Of a DNA stretch of 64,000 nt, positions 21,914-33,213 are shown one piece after another. The stretch's first letter is position 1. The number at the start of each line of letters is the position of its first letter. The stretch lies in contig JAZHRO010000054.1 of NCBI GenBank assembly GCA_037157565.1, forward strand, positions 13,685,501 to 13,749,500, given 5' to 3'. A program made the position numbers and the translations under genes. The DNA comes from Thalassia testudinum. Its lineage: Eukaryota > Streptophyta > Magnoliopsida > Alismatales > Hydrocharitaceae. The notes under the pieces were generated by a model. That model made no database searches. It was not told the DNA's origin and saw only the letters and a list, made by a program, of their open reading frames with translations.

Positions 21914-23142
21914 AGGTGCTCCTCCCAAGAGCCCCTCCAGTCTAGTACACAGGCACGCAAAAGATCCTCAAGTGTCTGTATCCTGCGTTCCGACTGTCCG
22001 TCCGTCTGGGGGTGGTAAGCCGTGCTAAACCTCAACCTCGTCCCCAAAGCCTGCTGAAACTCAGCCCAAAACTGGGACGTAAAGCGGGTATCCCGGTCGG
22101 ATACGATCTCCCGCGGAACTCCGTGTAGTCGCACCACATCACGGATATACCTCTCTGCCAACTGTGCTGGTCCCAAAGTGACTCGGATCGGCAAGAATCG
22201 TGCCGTCTTCGTCAATCTATCCACTATTACCCAGACTGCGTCGTGTCCTCGCTGGGTAACAGGTAAGCCCACCACCAAGTCCATGGTGATGCTCTCCCAC
22301 TTCCACTCTGGCACTGGAAGCGGCTGAAGCGGCCCTGCAGGCCTCTGATGCTCGGCTTTCACCTGCTGGCACACTAAACACTGCTGCACGAACTCACCCA
22401 CATCCCGCTTCATCCCTCTCCACCAGAACTCGCGTCTCAAGTCATGGTACATTTTCGTGTTTCCGGGATGTATGGTGAATCTGGAACCGTGTGCCTCAGT
22501 CAGGAGCTCTCTCAACAGCTCCTCGTCTCTGGGGACGCACAGCCGTCCCCTCAAGCGTAACACCTGGTCTGTGAAAGAGAAGTCCCCTGGGTCCCCTGAC
22601 AGTACTCTGTCACGCAAAGACTGCAAGTATGGATCGGCCATCTGTCCCGTGATGATGCGGTCTATCAACTCTGGTCTGGTCTGCCGTGTCACCGTCACTG
22701 CCCCACAGTACCCTCGTAACTCTAGAGGTCGCCAACTGCCCACCTCCTCCAAAAGGCTCCAACTCTGTAACTGTAGACTGGCCAAGCGTGCGGGCGCCTT
22801 ACGGCTCAAGGCGTCAGCCACCACATTGGCCTTTCCCGGGTGGTAGGAGATGCTGCAGTCGTAGTCCTTCAGGAGCTCCAACCAACGTCTCTGTCTCATG
22901 TTGAGCTCCTTCTGGTCAAAAAGATATCTGAGGCTCTTGTGATCTGTAAAAATCTCGAAGGTCTCACCGTACAAGTAGTGCCTCCATGTCTTCAGCGCGA
23001 AGACAACAGCTGCCAACTCTAGATCGTGGGTAGGGTAGGTATGCTCATGGGGCTTCAGTTGCCGCGAAGCGTAAGCGACCACGTGACCCCTCTGCATGAG
23101 CACACCTCCTAACCCCTGCAAGGAAGCGTCCGTGTACACAAC
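21914..23142 (-). pseudogene. pol: TM pol: RNase H and integrase core
   Basis: Continuous reading of about 410 codons. RNase H starts at [13 protein letters not shown] just beyond the TS1 insertion and keeps its acidic residues ([28 protein letters not shown]). Integrase follows, with a His-His-Cys-Cys zinc region ([13 protein letters not shown].., CLVCQQ) and the DDE residues in [16 protein letters not shown] and [11 protein letters not shown]. The frame matches the upstream RT once TS1 and one duplicated 5-mer are discounted. The downstream frame is lost near 21910. RNase H and integrase would complete reverse transcription and insert the cDNA. Confidence 0.92.
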
Positions 23143-23147
23143 GAACC

Positions 23148-25803
23148 TGTAACGAGCGCGTACCCCAGACGTCTTTTAAGACGTCTGGGAGGTGGCCCAG
23201 ACGTCTGTCAAGACGTCTGGGATCACATACAGACGTCTGACGAACGGTTATACTCGCACGGAATATTCGTCTGCGCGCCTGTGCGCGCAGACCTGCGATC
23301 CGCATCTTCTCTGCGGCTGCAGGCGACTGCGGCCGTCTCTCTCCTCCTCTCCGCGCGGCGTTAAAAGGGGGAGGGGGCGCGCCTCCCCTCCCGTCTCCAC
23401 CATCTTCCTCCTCTCCTGCTGCGGGCGGAGCGAGCGGACGCGAGGGCGCAGCGGCAGCGGCGCAGCAAAGGCGCGGAGGAGCTGCGGCGTGCGAGGGCGG
23501 GACTCTGCCGTGAGGGCGAGCTCGCCGGGAGCGGCTTGGCCGGCCGGCGGAGGGCGCAGGGGGCGCAGAGCGTCGCGAAGAGGGACCTGCTGCGGGCGGA
23601 GCAGCGGACGCGCGAGGTGCGACGCGGGCGGCGTCGCGAGCGGAGGCCGAGCGAGGTTCTGATTCTGGAAAAATCTCCAGAATCAGACGTCTGGACTGAT
23701 ATCCAGACGGCAAGGCCGACGTCTGTGTGATCATACAGACGTCTGAAAGGTGAGTTCCGCTTTCTCCTTCTTCTTTTGTCGACTGGCCGTACTGAAGGAG
23801 GAGGGTTGGCTGTGCGCAGGTGTTCGGATTCGTCATCCTTTGCGAATCCGACGTCTGGAAGTTGGACCAGACGGCGGGAGTGACCTCCAGACGTCCGGAG
23901 AGACCATCGGACGTCTGGGATCTAGGAGAGACGTCGCCACAGACTTCTGGACGTCCGGGGAACCAAGCCGAACAGGTAATTCTCTGATCCACCGTTTAAG
24001 ACGTCTGGAAGGAGTTCCAGACGTCTGATTTTGCACAGTATTGTCTTTCTCGACCCGTTTAGGGCCCGTTTGGGCTCCGTTTTCCGCGATTCGAGTTGCG
24101 TTCGATTCAGAATTTATTCCTCTACCCGTCTACAGTAGCTATACACTGTTTTGAGACACTCCTTGTGTTTGATCCTTGTGATAGGACCTCGTTCGGTTGC
24201 CGTCTTGAGAGTCGCGGAGGCGCGCGGGATTCCCGACCACGCCCCCATTACTTCCGTTGTACCTGGTAGAGTGGTTTTAAGCATTAATAAAATCTGTTAA
24301 AGTATGGAACCATAACTAGAACCTAGGGCATTGCATGAACCCTAGGAATGAGAAATGTATGGAATGATAGCTCCTAGGTGTTGCATGAATCCTAGGGCCG
24401 GAAAACTAGATTGTATGATAGATCCTAGGATATGGCATGAATCCTAGGATGGAAAAACTAGTGGAATGTATATTACTGCAGTCTTGGAAAAATAGAAAGG
24501 AATATATAAGCTGCCTGTGAAATTAATTAACAGCTGCCTGTTATGAACAAAGAAACATGTTTGAGATCATGGAAATTGAGAACGTGAATCTGGAAAGTGA
24601 AACATATGATGTTCTGAGATAAAGGGCTGGAACCCTACGGGGAATTAGGAGTGGAACTCCTGGAAAGAAAAGGAATGGAACTGAGATGTAGTTGTACTGT
24701 CTCTTGGGTACGCAGTACCAAGGGAAGTACCTGTACTTGTTTTAGTGCAGAGTGGGGCCAGCCGCCCCAGGGACCCGGGGTTAGGCTTGGCCGCTCTGTA
24801 CCGACTTGTTGGCCCTCGTGTACGTAGTACCGAGGAGAGCTAGTAGTGTTAGGAGAGTACTAGCTACCCCACGGGCCCCGGGGTTCTGCTAGCCTCCTTC
24901 ACCGACTTGTTAGGCCCACTAGGGCAAACCAGGGTAGTCAGACGAGGGTGCGCGGACTGTGGAGGGGCAAGGCCCCGGTTTGGTTACTGTGGAGGGGTTG
25001 GACCCCTGTTACTGAGAGGGCTCTGCCCTGGTTCCGTGCTGTGCTTTGGGCGCACCCGTTGACGGAAACGACTGACCGCGTGCCAGTACGGGCTAGCTAC
25101 CTGTGCGTTTATCGCGCGTGCCGTAGTCACCGTTACGTCTGTCAGTGACCTTGGGGTGGTTGACTGAGGGTAGGATCACCACGGGGGACTCTCCCGGCCA
25201 GGAGAGCACCACGTGCTACTTCTACTGTTGGAAAAGACTGCAATCAAGATCGTCCCACGAGGACATTCGAGATCAAGTAAAGGATCTGAGAAGTAAATGA
25301 AATAGTGAGAAAAATTGAAAGATGTAAATAAAGGAAGTAATAGAACATAACAGCTACTGTACACTCTACTGTTGCCTTTAGTTAGTTTGCCACTCTACTC
25401 AGCGTTTTGCTGACGTGTTACACTCGTTACCTTTTTCAGGACCAGGTGTTGAGCAGCCAGGGTCGGCGGCTGCAGAGGACGCTGGGCCGAGTAGGGTCCA
25501 GTAGAGTTGCCACAGCCTTGTACCTTCTTTTGTTTCTGTTCTAGTGAGTAGTTTTGTTTCCGCTGTACCTTCTTTACCTGCAGTTTTTGTTATATGATAA
25601 ATGTTGTTTTACTGTTGTGGTGGTGCCTACTGTAGTAGTTTCTTTCCTTACTGCTGTACTTTTTACTGTTAGTTATATTCATGCTGAATGTGGTTTATTT
25701 TACTATCTTTTGGTTACTTCCTCGTTGGACGACTGGGTCTTGGGATTAGTCGAGTCGGTCCGGTTCTCGTGTCTCGTAGGGACTCGGGAACCGGGTCGTT
25801 ACA
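23148..25803 (+). mobile_element. TS1: Tekay-type solo LTR inside TM
   Basis: Single plus-oriented 2656-bp LTR (TGTAACGAGCGCG.. to ..CCGGGTCGTTACA), flanked by gaacc (23143-23147 and 25804-25808). It belongs to the same family as the TM LTRs but differs from them visibly more than they differ from each other. It is opposite to TM, so it forms inverted repeats with both TM LTRs. A TATA-like TTAAAAG is at 23361-23367. GACGTC clusters lie at about 23165-23240 and 23685-24030. Confidence 0.94.
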
Positions 25804-25808
25804 GAACC

Positions 25809-27500
25809 CGCCACTACTGTCAGGGATGGTGAGCACGGGAGCCGAGGTCAACCTCTCCTTCAGCTCCAGAAAACACGCCTCACAGGCGTCTGTCCAAGCG
25901 AAAGGCACATCCTTCCGAGTCAACTGTGTCATAGGACGTGCAATCTGCGAAAACCCTCTGATGAACCGTCTGTAGTAACCTGCCAGTCCCAGGAAACTGC
26001 GAATCTCAGTGACTGAACGCGGTCTCTCCCACCTGAGCACTGCCTCGACCTTGGCGGGATCCACCGCCAGGCCGTCTCCAGAGATCACATGACCCAAAAA
26101 GGTCACCTCCCTCAACCAGAACTCGCACTTGCTGTATTTGGCGTACAGCCTGCGTCGTCTCAGAGTGTCCAGAACCATCCGCAAGTGCTGTCCGTGTTGC
26201 GTCCGATCTCTAGAATAGATGAGTACATCATCTATGAAAACCACCACAAACTGGTCCAAGTACGGTCTGAACACCCGGTTCATCAGGTCCATGAAAGCAG
26301 CGGGGGCATTGGTCAGCCCAAACGGCATGACCAAAAACTCGTAGTGTCCGTAGCGGGTGCGGAAAGCTGTCTTGGAGACGTCGGTCTCCCTGATCCTCAA
26401 CTGGTGGTATCCAGACCTCAAGTCGATCTTGGAAAACACCGTGGCACCCCGCAACTGGTCAAACAAATCGTCAATCCTCGGCAGCGGATATCTGTTCTTG
26501 ATGGTGACCCTATTCAGCTGTCGGTAGTCCACACAAAGGCGTAGGGTCCCATCCTTCTTCTTCACAAACAGTACCGGGGCTCCCCAGGGAGACGCACTGG
26601 GCCTCACGAAACCTTTCTCCAAAAGGTCCTGCAACTGAGACTTGAGCTCTCGCAGCTCAAGCGGTGCCATCCTGTATGGAGCGGTGGAGATGGGGCTGGT
26701 CCCTGGTACTAGTGAGATCTCAAACTCGATCTCACGCTCGGGCGGTAGTCCTGGTAACTCGTCTGGAAACACGTCGGGGTACTCTCTGACCACCGGGATG
26801 CTCTGGAAGTCTGCCACGGGGCTGTGCTCTGCCACCACACAAGCTAAGAAGCCCTCACACCCCTGGCTCAAAAGTCTCGCCGCCCGAAGTGCCGAAATGC
26901 ACCTGAAGCCTCCGTCCACTGGCTGCCCGTGAAACTCGAAGGAAGGCAACTCCGGAATGGAGAAGACAATCTTCCTCTCGAAGCAGTCTACCAAGGCGTG
27001 GTAAGCGGACAGCCAATCCATCCCCAGGATCACCCCAAAGTCCTCTATCTGTATCATAATCAGGTCAGCTGGCAGGCTGTGTCCCCCGATGCTGACCCCG
27101 CAACCCGTGTACACCTCCTCAGCTACAAACAGCTGACAACTCGGACCTCTGATTACGAACGGGTTCTCTAACAATGTATAATCCTGGTCCAAACTAACTG
27201 CGAAACTGTCTGCGACAAACGAGTGCGTAGCGCCGGAATCGAAAAGCGTGTAAACGAGTCTGCCAGAAACTGAAACCATACCTGCTACCACGGATCCCGA
27301 AGCTCTGGCGTCCCTGTGTGTTAGGGCGTTGATACGCCCCTCAGCTCTAGGTGCGGACGAAGCAGCCACACTCTGCGTCGGACGGGTAGGTGCTGGCCGG
27401 TACCCTCCTCGCGACTGCGGTCCTCCTCCTCGCGCCTGGAAACCGCGGCCTCCTGCGCGCCCTCCAGTGCTCTGCGTGGGAAGTATCTGCTGACCTCCTG
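25809..27500 (-). pseudogene. pol: TM pol: protease and reverse transcriptase
   Basis: Open minus-strand reading of about 560 codons. The retropepsin active site [11 protein letters not shown] has its Asp at 27240-27238, followed by [12 protein letters not shown]. Reverse transcriptase follows with [34 protein letters not shown] and the catalytic FIDD at 26238-26227, then the connection to RNase H ([13 protein letters not shown]), where TS1 interrupts. No stop is present in this part, so catalytic residues look intact. It would copy element RNA into DNA. It is in a different frame from the gag start because of a shift near 27725. Confidence 0.93.
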
Positions 27501-27504
27501 CCCT

Positions 27505-28052
27505 AGATGGGCAGTCCCTCCTGACATGGCCAGGCTGGCCACACTGGTAGCAGAGGGGAACCCGACTCCCGCCCTCAGTGAGTCCCTGCTGTCGGCTAGG
27601 CAGGGGTCCGGTGCTGGCGACTGGCCCCTGTCGAGGGCCCCTAAAGGCCACTGATGGCCCTGCACAACGTGACGGCTCTCCTGCGGACGCCACGTGTCTC
27701 CGTTCTCGCCGGCCTGTGAGAAGTCTGGCTGAAAGGGCCTCTTCCGCCCGCCGTCGGTCTCTCGCGCGGACGGGTTGGTCTCCTCGTAAGTCATGGCTGC
27801 CTCTACCACCCTCGAAAACGTCGGCAGCTTCAGGGGTTTGACATACCCCCGGATCGCAGGCCAGAGCCCCTCGGTGAACCTCCAAAGGTGCTCCTCCCGT
27901 ACAATATCCCGTATCAGTCTGGCGAGGTCCTGGGCCTGGATGCCAGGGAGTGGTGGCTGATCCACCGAGACGTCAACGACAGCACGTCCACCTCGCCGAC
28001 CTCGCCCTCGGCCGCGCCCGCGGCCAGTCTCGCCAGTCCCACGACGAGGCAT
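27505..28052 (-). pseudogene. gag: TM gag, core deleted
   Basis: The start codon at 28052 opens MPRRGTGETGRGRGRGRGRR, the same N-terminus as TO gag at 46554. After [11 protein letters not shown] (about 27893) the sequence jumps directly to [20 protein letters not shown]. Compared with TO (45800-46410), about 600 bp encoding most of the capsid-type domain is missing. A frameshift near 27725 follows. The zinc knuckle [14 protein letters not shown] (27552-27511) is intact. The protein cannot be a normal capsid. Confidence 0.88.
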
Positions 28053-28216
28053 CTCCTGCAAGGAGACACGAAACAAAACGGAAACGTCAAAACAGACGGT
28101 ACCTAACAACACTTCTAAGAGCTCATATCAAGAGATATGTTGTGGTGGTTACTCTAGCTATAAACATGTGAATTGGTTATTTTCCAGTCAGTTGATTCAC
28201 TTCTCGGGACGACCTT

Positions 28217-28228
28217 GCTCTGATACCA
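28217..28228 (-). other. TM primer binding site (initiator tRNA-Met)
   Basis: Sense TGGTATCAGAGC, 3 nt from the 5' LTR. It is the standard Met-initiator primer site. Confidence 0.93.
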
Positions 28229-28231
28229 TCT

Positions 28232-30925
28232 TGTAACGACCCGGTTCCCGAGTCCCTACGAGACACGAGAACCGGACCGACTCGACTAATCCCAAGACCC
28301 AGTCGTCCAACGAGGAAGTAACCAAAAGACAGTAAAATAAACCACATTCAGCATGAATATAACTAACAGTAAGAAAGTACAGCAGTAAGGAAAGAAACTA
28401 CTACAGTAGGCACCACCACAACAGTAAAACAACATTTATCATATAACAAAAACTGCAGGTAAAGAAGGTACAGTGGAAACAAAACTACTCACTAGAACAG
28501 AAACAAAAAGAAGGTACAAAGCTGTGGTAACTCTACTGGACCCTACTCGGCTCAGCGACCTCTGCAGCCGCCGACCCTGGCTGCTCAACACCTGGTCCTG
28601 AAAAAGGTAACGAGTGTAACACGTCAGCAAAACGCTGAGTAGAGTGGCAAACTAACTAAAGGCAACAGTAGAGTGTACAGTAGCTATTATGTTCTATTAC
28701 TTCCTTTATTTACATCTTTCAATTTTTCTCACTATTTCATTTATTTCTCAGATCCTTTACTTGATCTCGAATGTCCTCGTGGGACGATCTTGATTGCAGT
28801 CTTTTCCAAAAGTAGAAGTAGCACGTGGTGCTCTCCTGGCCGGGAGAGTCCCCCGTGGTGATCCTACCCTCAGTCAACCACCCCAAGGTCACTGACAGAC
28901 GTAACGGTGACTACGGCACGCGCGATAAACGCACAGGTAGCTAGCCCGCACTGGCACGCGGTCAGTCGTTTCCGTTAACGGGTGCGCCCAAAGCACAGCA
29001 CGGAACCAGGGCAGAGCCCTCTCAGTAACAGGGGTCCAACCCCTCCACAGTAACCAAACCGGGGCCTTGCCCCTCCACAGTCCGCGCACCCTCGCCTGAC
29101 TACCCTGGTTTGCCCTAGCGGGCCTAACAAGTCGGTGAAGGAGGCTAGCAGAACCCCGGGGCCCGTGGGGTAGCTAGTACTCTCCTAACACTACTAGCTC
29201 TCCTCGGTACTACGTACACGAGGGCCAGCAAGTCGGTACAGAGCGGCCAATCCTAACCCCGGGTCCCTGGGGCGGCTGGCCCCACTCTGCACTAAACAGG
29301 TACAGGTACTTCCCTTGGTACTGCGTACCCAAGAGACAGTACAACTACATCTCAGTTCCATTCCTTTTTCTTTCCAGGAGTTCCACTCCTAACTCCCCGT
29401 AGGGTTCCAGTTCTTTATTTCAGAACATCATATGTTTCACTTTCCAGATTCACGTTCTCAAATTCCATGATCTCAAACATGTTTCTTTATTCATAACAGG
29501 CAGCTGTTAATTAAATTTACAGGCAGCTTTATATATTCCTTTCCATTTTTCCAAGACTGCAGTAATATACATTCCACTAGTTTTTCCATCCTAGGATTCA
29601 TGCCATATCCTAGGATCTATCATACAATCTAGTTTTCCGGCCCTAGGATTCATGCAACAACTAGGAGCTATCATTCCATATATTTCTCATTCCTAGGATT
29701 CATGCAAGCCCTAGGTTCTAGTTATGGTTCCATACTTCAACAGATTTTATTAATACTTAAAACCACTCTACCAGGTACAACGGGAGTAATGGGGGCGTGA
29801 TCGGGAATCCCGCGCGCCTCCGCGACTCTCAAGACTGCAACCGAACGAGGTCCTATCACAAGGATCAACACAAGGAGTGTCTCAAAACAGTGTATAGCTA
29901 CTGTAGGCGGGTAGAGGAATTAATTCTGAAACGAACGCAACTCGAATCACGGAAAATGGAGCCCAAACGGGCCCTAAACGGGTCGAGAAAGACGATACTG
30001 TGTAAAATCAGACGTCTGGAACTCCCTCCAGACGTCTTAAACGGTGGATCAGAGAATTACCTGCTCAGCGTGGTTTCCCAGACGTCCAGAAGTCTGCAGG
30101 GACGTCTCTCCTAGATCCCAGACGTCCGATGGTCACTTTGGACGTCTGGAGGTCACTCCCGCCGTCTGGTACAACTTCCAGACGTCTGATTCGCAAAGGA
30201 TGACGAATCAGAACACCTGCGCACAGCCAACCCCCCTCCCTCAGTACGGTCAGTCGACAAAAAGGAGAAGAAAGCGGAACTCACCTTTCAGACGTCTGTA
30301 TGATCTCACAGACGTCGACCTTGCCGTCTGGATACCAATCCAGACGTCTGATTCTGGAAATTTTTCCAGAATCAGAGCCCTGCTCGGCCTCCGCTCGCGA
30401 CGCCGCCCGTGTCGCACCTCGCGCGTACGCTGCTCCGCCCGCAGCAGGTCCCTCTCCGCGACGCTCTGCGCCCCCTGCGCCCTTCGCCGGCCGGCCAAGC
30501 CGCTCCTGGCGAGCTCGCCCTCACGGCAGAGCCCCGCCCTCGCACGCCGCAGCTCCTCCGCGCTCACTGCGGCTGCCGCTGCCGCTGCGCCCTCGCGTCC
30601 GCTCGCTCTCGCGCACAGGCAGGAGAAGAAGGAGGAAGATGGTGGAGACGGGAGGGGAGGCGCGCCCCCCCCTTTTAACGCCGCGCGGAGAGGAGAGAGA
30701 AGGCGGTCGCAGCCGCCTGCAGCCGCAGAGAAAGAGGGCAGAACGCAGGTCTGCGCGCACAGGCGCGCAGACGAATATCCCGTGCGAGCATAACTGTTCG
30801 CCAGACGTCTGTAAACTATCCCGGACGTCTGGTCAGACGTCTGGATGTGATCCCAGACGTCTTTACAGACGTCTGGGCCACCTCCCAGACGTCTTAAAAG
30901 ACGTCTGGGGCACGCGCTCGTTACA
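28232..30925 (-). repeat. TM 5' LTR
   Basis: 2694 bp, the same length as the 3' LTR and almost identical to it. In sense it drives transcription of TM. GACGTC clusters are at 30008-30360 and 30798-30910. Confidence 0.94.
30672..30678 (-). promoter_or_regulatory. TM 5' LTR TATA-like element
   Basis: Sense TTAAAAG in GGCGTTAAAAGGGGG, the only TATA-like site in a GC-rich stretch. It is conserved at 20872-20878 and 23361-23367; in TS2 the matching place has TTATAA (57654). Confidence 0.45.
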
Positions 30926-32089
30926 TACAGTGTCTCCCTTAGCTTCCGTCTTCTTCTTCTTTGGGTTCTCTTCTTCTTCTTCCGCAGTCCTTCTTCTTCT
31001 TCTTCACCTGTGCCTGCACACTTCAAGGTTTTCGTCAAAGGGCAAAACCTACTCTACCCTCCCCCGCGTCTCTCTCTCTCAGAATTCACTCTTAGGAAAG
31101 CTCTCCCAGAGCAACCGGGTAATCGGGTATGCGGGTCGCGCCCGGGTCCAGGCCCACCGGCGTGCGGTGGTGAGCGAGGAGTGCAGGTCGGGCTAATCGG
31201 GTCGGAGCCAGGTCCGCGGGGCGTGAGCGCGGACGAGGCCGGGTAATCAGGCGGGTGAAGGGGACCTCACCCCGTGATCTGAGGCAAAGAGCTTAAGGCA
31301 CTTTTTGCCTTTAAGCGCCCGCTCGCCTCAGTGGGTTTCCGAGGTGGGACTAAATGTCCCACCCCAATTTGGGCGCCTGTGCGAAGGAAGCAGCAACGGT
31401 CGAGGCTTCGCACGAGGGCTTCACGCGAGGGCTTCGCCTCAACTGCAGCCTGGCGCTTCACGAAAATTCCTCGCACAGCCTGGGAGCGTGCCCTGGGCGC
31501 GGTGCGCCTGGAGCAGCAGGTCGAAGGAGCTTCTTCACCTCAGCAATGGCGGCGGCGAGTGAAGTTCCTGTTTACAGAGAAAGGGCCTCTCGGCCTAATT
31601 AGATACGCGGAGGTTGATCAGGGTGAGGAGGCGGAGGTTCTGTGGTGGTCGGCGAGCCGTGTGGGTTGCTGGAGTGATGGGAACGGGTCGCCGGAGTGTG
31701 GCCGGAGGTGGAGAAGGTGAGGGTGATTGGTCGGAATCGAGGGCGACAGTAAAGGTTTAAAGTAAGGAAAAGGAAGAGGGGAGGAAGAGGAGAAGTTATA
31801 CCTACTTAGCAGGACGAGGAGGAGCCGGAGCAGGCGACAGTCGTATCGACTGTCGCCGGAGAAGAAGCTGCCAAGGGGAAGGAGCGACGGCGAGGAGAGG
31901 GCCGGAGAAGCGCGCGCTGGGTGCGGCGCGGCGCGGGAAGGCAACCCTGCTGCTGGTAGTGCGGTAGGGCGACGAGGAGGAGGAGGAGAAGCCACCGGAG
32001 CAAGGGGGCGTCTGTCGGAGTGGGAAGAGAGGAAGTGAGGGGGTATCTCCGTCAGATCCGAGCTGGGAAGAACGGTGGAGCGACGGGGG

Positions 32090-32097
32090 TATTTATA
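32090..32097 (-). promoter_or_regulatory. AS TATA box
   Basis: TATAAATA on the minus strand in the family context, so AS could still start antisense transcription towards the AM leader. Confidence 0.6.
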
Positions 32098-33032
32098 GGG
32101 GCAGAACCAGAGAGGAAGGCGGAGGGAGACGACGTGTCTCCCTCGCCGGAGGACGCCGGAGGAAGGATACCCATACCGTCCGTGCGTTCGCACGGCCGGT
32201 ATGGGTGGGTGCAGCCATCAGGGGGGTGTTCCTGCGACGGCTGACGACGCAGGGCACCCCCATTTGACTTGGCAGGCTCCCTCCCTTACCCTGCGCGGCG
32301 CCATGCTCCGCGCAAGGTCGCCGGAGCATGGTGCTGCTCAGGTTTTGCAGGAGGGACCTAAACGTAAAGAACGAAGGAGAGTTAGGGGCTAAAATGTGAG
32401 GGTTCAAAAGTTGAGGGCCAAAAAGTAAATATATGAGGACCAAAGTGTAAAGTTGGTCAAGAAGGTTTGTTCTTAGGCTCAAGTTTTTATACATGACTAA
32501 TTAGGACCTAAGGATTCTGATGGTGAATTTTATTTCTAGGTTAAACCTTGTTTGACCAGTCAATTTACGCAAAAACCCAAATTAAGTTGTTAATTGGGCA
32601 TGGTTCTAAATGTAGGTCAAAATAGGTTTCTAAGGCCAAATTGAAGGTTCTAAACCCTAGATATTATTTTTCTATGAATTTTAGAGGGTTTAGTTGATTT
32701 TTTTCTCTGCCTCGAACCTCGTGTATTTAAGTGGGTTTGTTTTTAGGGTTACAGGATGTCATTTAATTCTTCGGAGTTGCTGTAGCCCTTGTTGAGTCAT
32801 TTCATCCGACTTTTCTTCTTATTAGGTTGTTTTGACCTATGTTTGGACCCTGAGTTACCCTTTTTTCAGATTGGATTGGTGAAATTACATTTTTACCCCT
32901 CAGTTTATGTTTTCTTTGCAAACTCGAAATCTCTCTGAGCCAAGCCTTTCTAAGGTTATGTAGGAGCTTTTATTCTCTGTATTAGGTCAAAATGAGCTAG
33001 TTATGGCTTATGATGAGGTTCTCATCAGGGAC

Positions 33033-33213
33033 GCTCTACCGTGTAGGGGTCTTCGCGAGACTCACCCTCTCTGGCTGCCCAGGTAATTCTCAAGTGGACG
33101 ATCTTTCTGATCAAGGGGTCCATCTGCCCCGCACCTCTATAGTCACCCAACACATTTTTTTGTGTGCCTTGATTGGGTCCAGCACTTTCTAACCTCTTCC
33201 ACTCCAACAGTGC
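33033..33213 (+). other. AM untranslated leader, second part
   Basis: Continues the leader after AS and its gggac duplication and runs to the gag start. It matches AL 80-265 in reverse. Confidence 0.8.

Larger units (their letters stand above)
18432..30925 (-). mobile_element. TM: main Tekay-type chromovirus
   Basis: Minus-strand Ty3 chromovirus with two 2694-bp LTRs (18432-21125 and 28232-30925), initiator-Met primer site, gag with zinc knuckle, protease, RT, RNase H, integrase with GPF motif and chromodomain. Flanked by tacag (18427-18431, 30926-30930). I count about a dozen differences between the LTRs, roughly 0.5%, so it is the youngest full element here. It is defective: the gag core is deleted, there are frameshifts in gag and integrase, and TS1 splits RNase H. 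Without TS1 it is about 9.8 kb. Confidence 0.94.
17943..33027 (-). mobile_element. AS: Athila-type solo LTR (interrupted by TM)
   Basis: A single reverse-oriented Athila LTR (TGATGGTCGAGG.. to ..GGTTCTCATCA) of about 2.59 kb, present as 17943-18431 plus 30931-33027. It is flanked by gggac duplications (17938-17942, 33028-33032) and has no internal region, so it is a solo LTR left by LTR-LTR recombination. TM sits inside it with its own duplication tacag. It carries the family TATA box (32090-32097) and purine tract (18125-18400). Confidence 0.92.
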
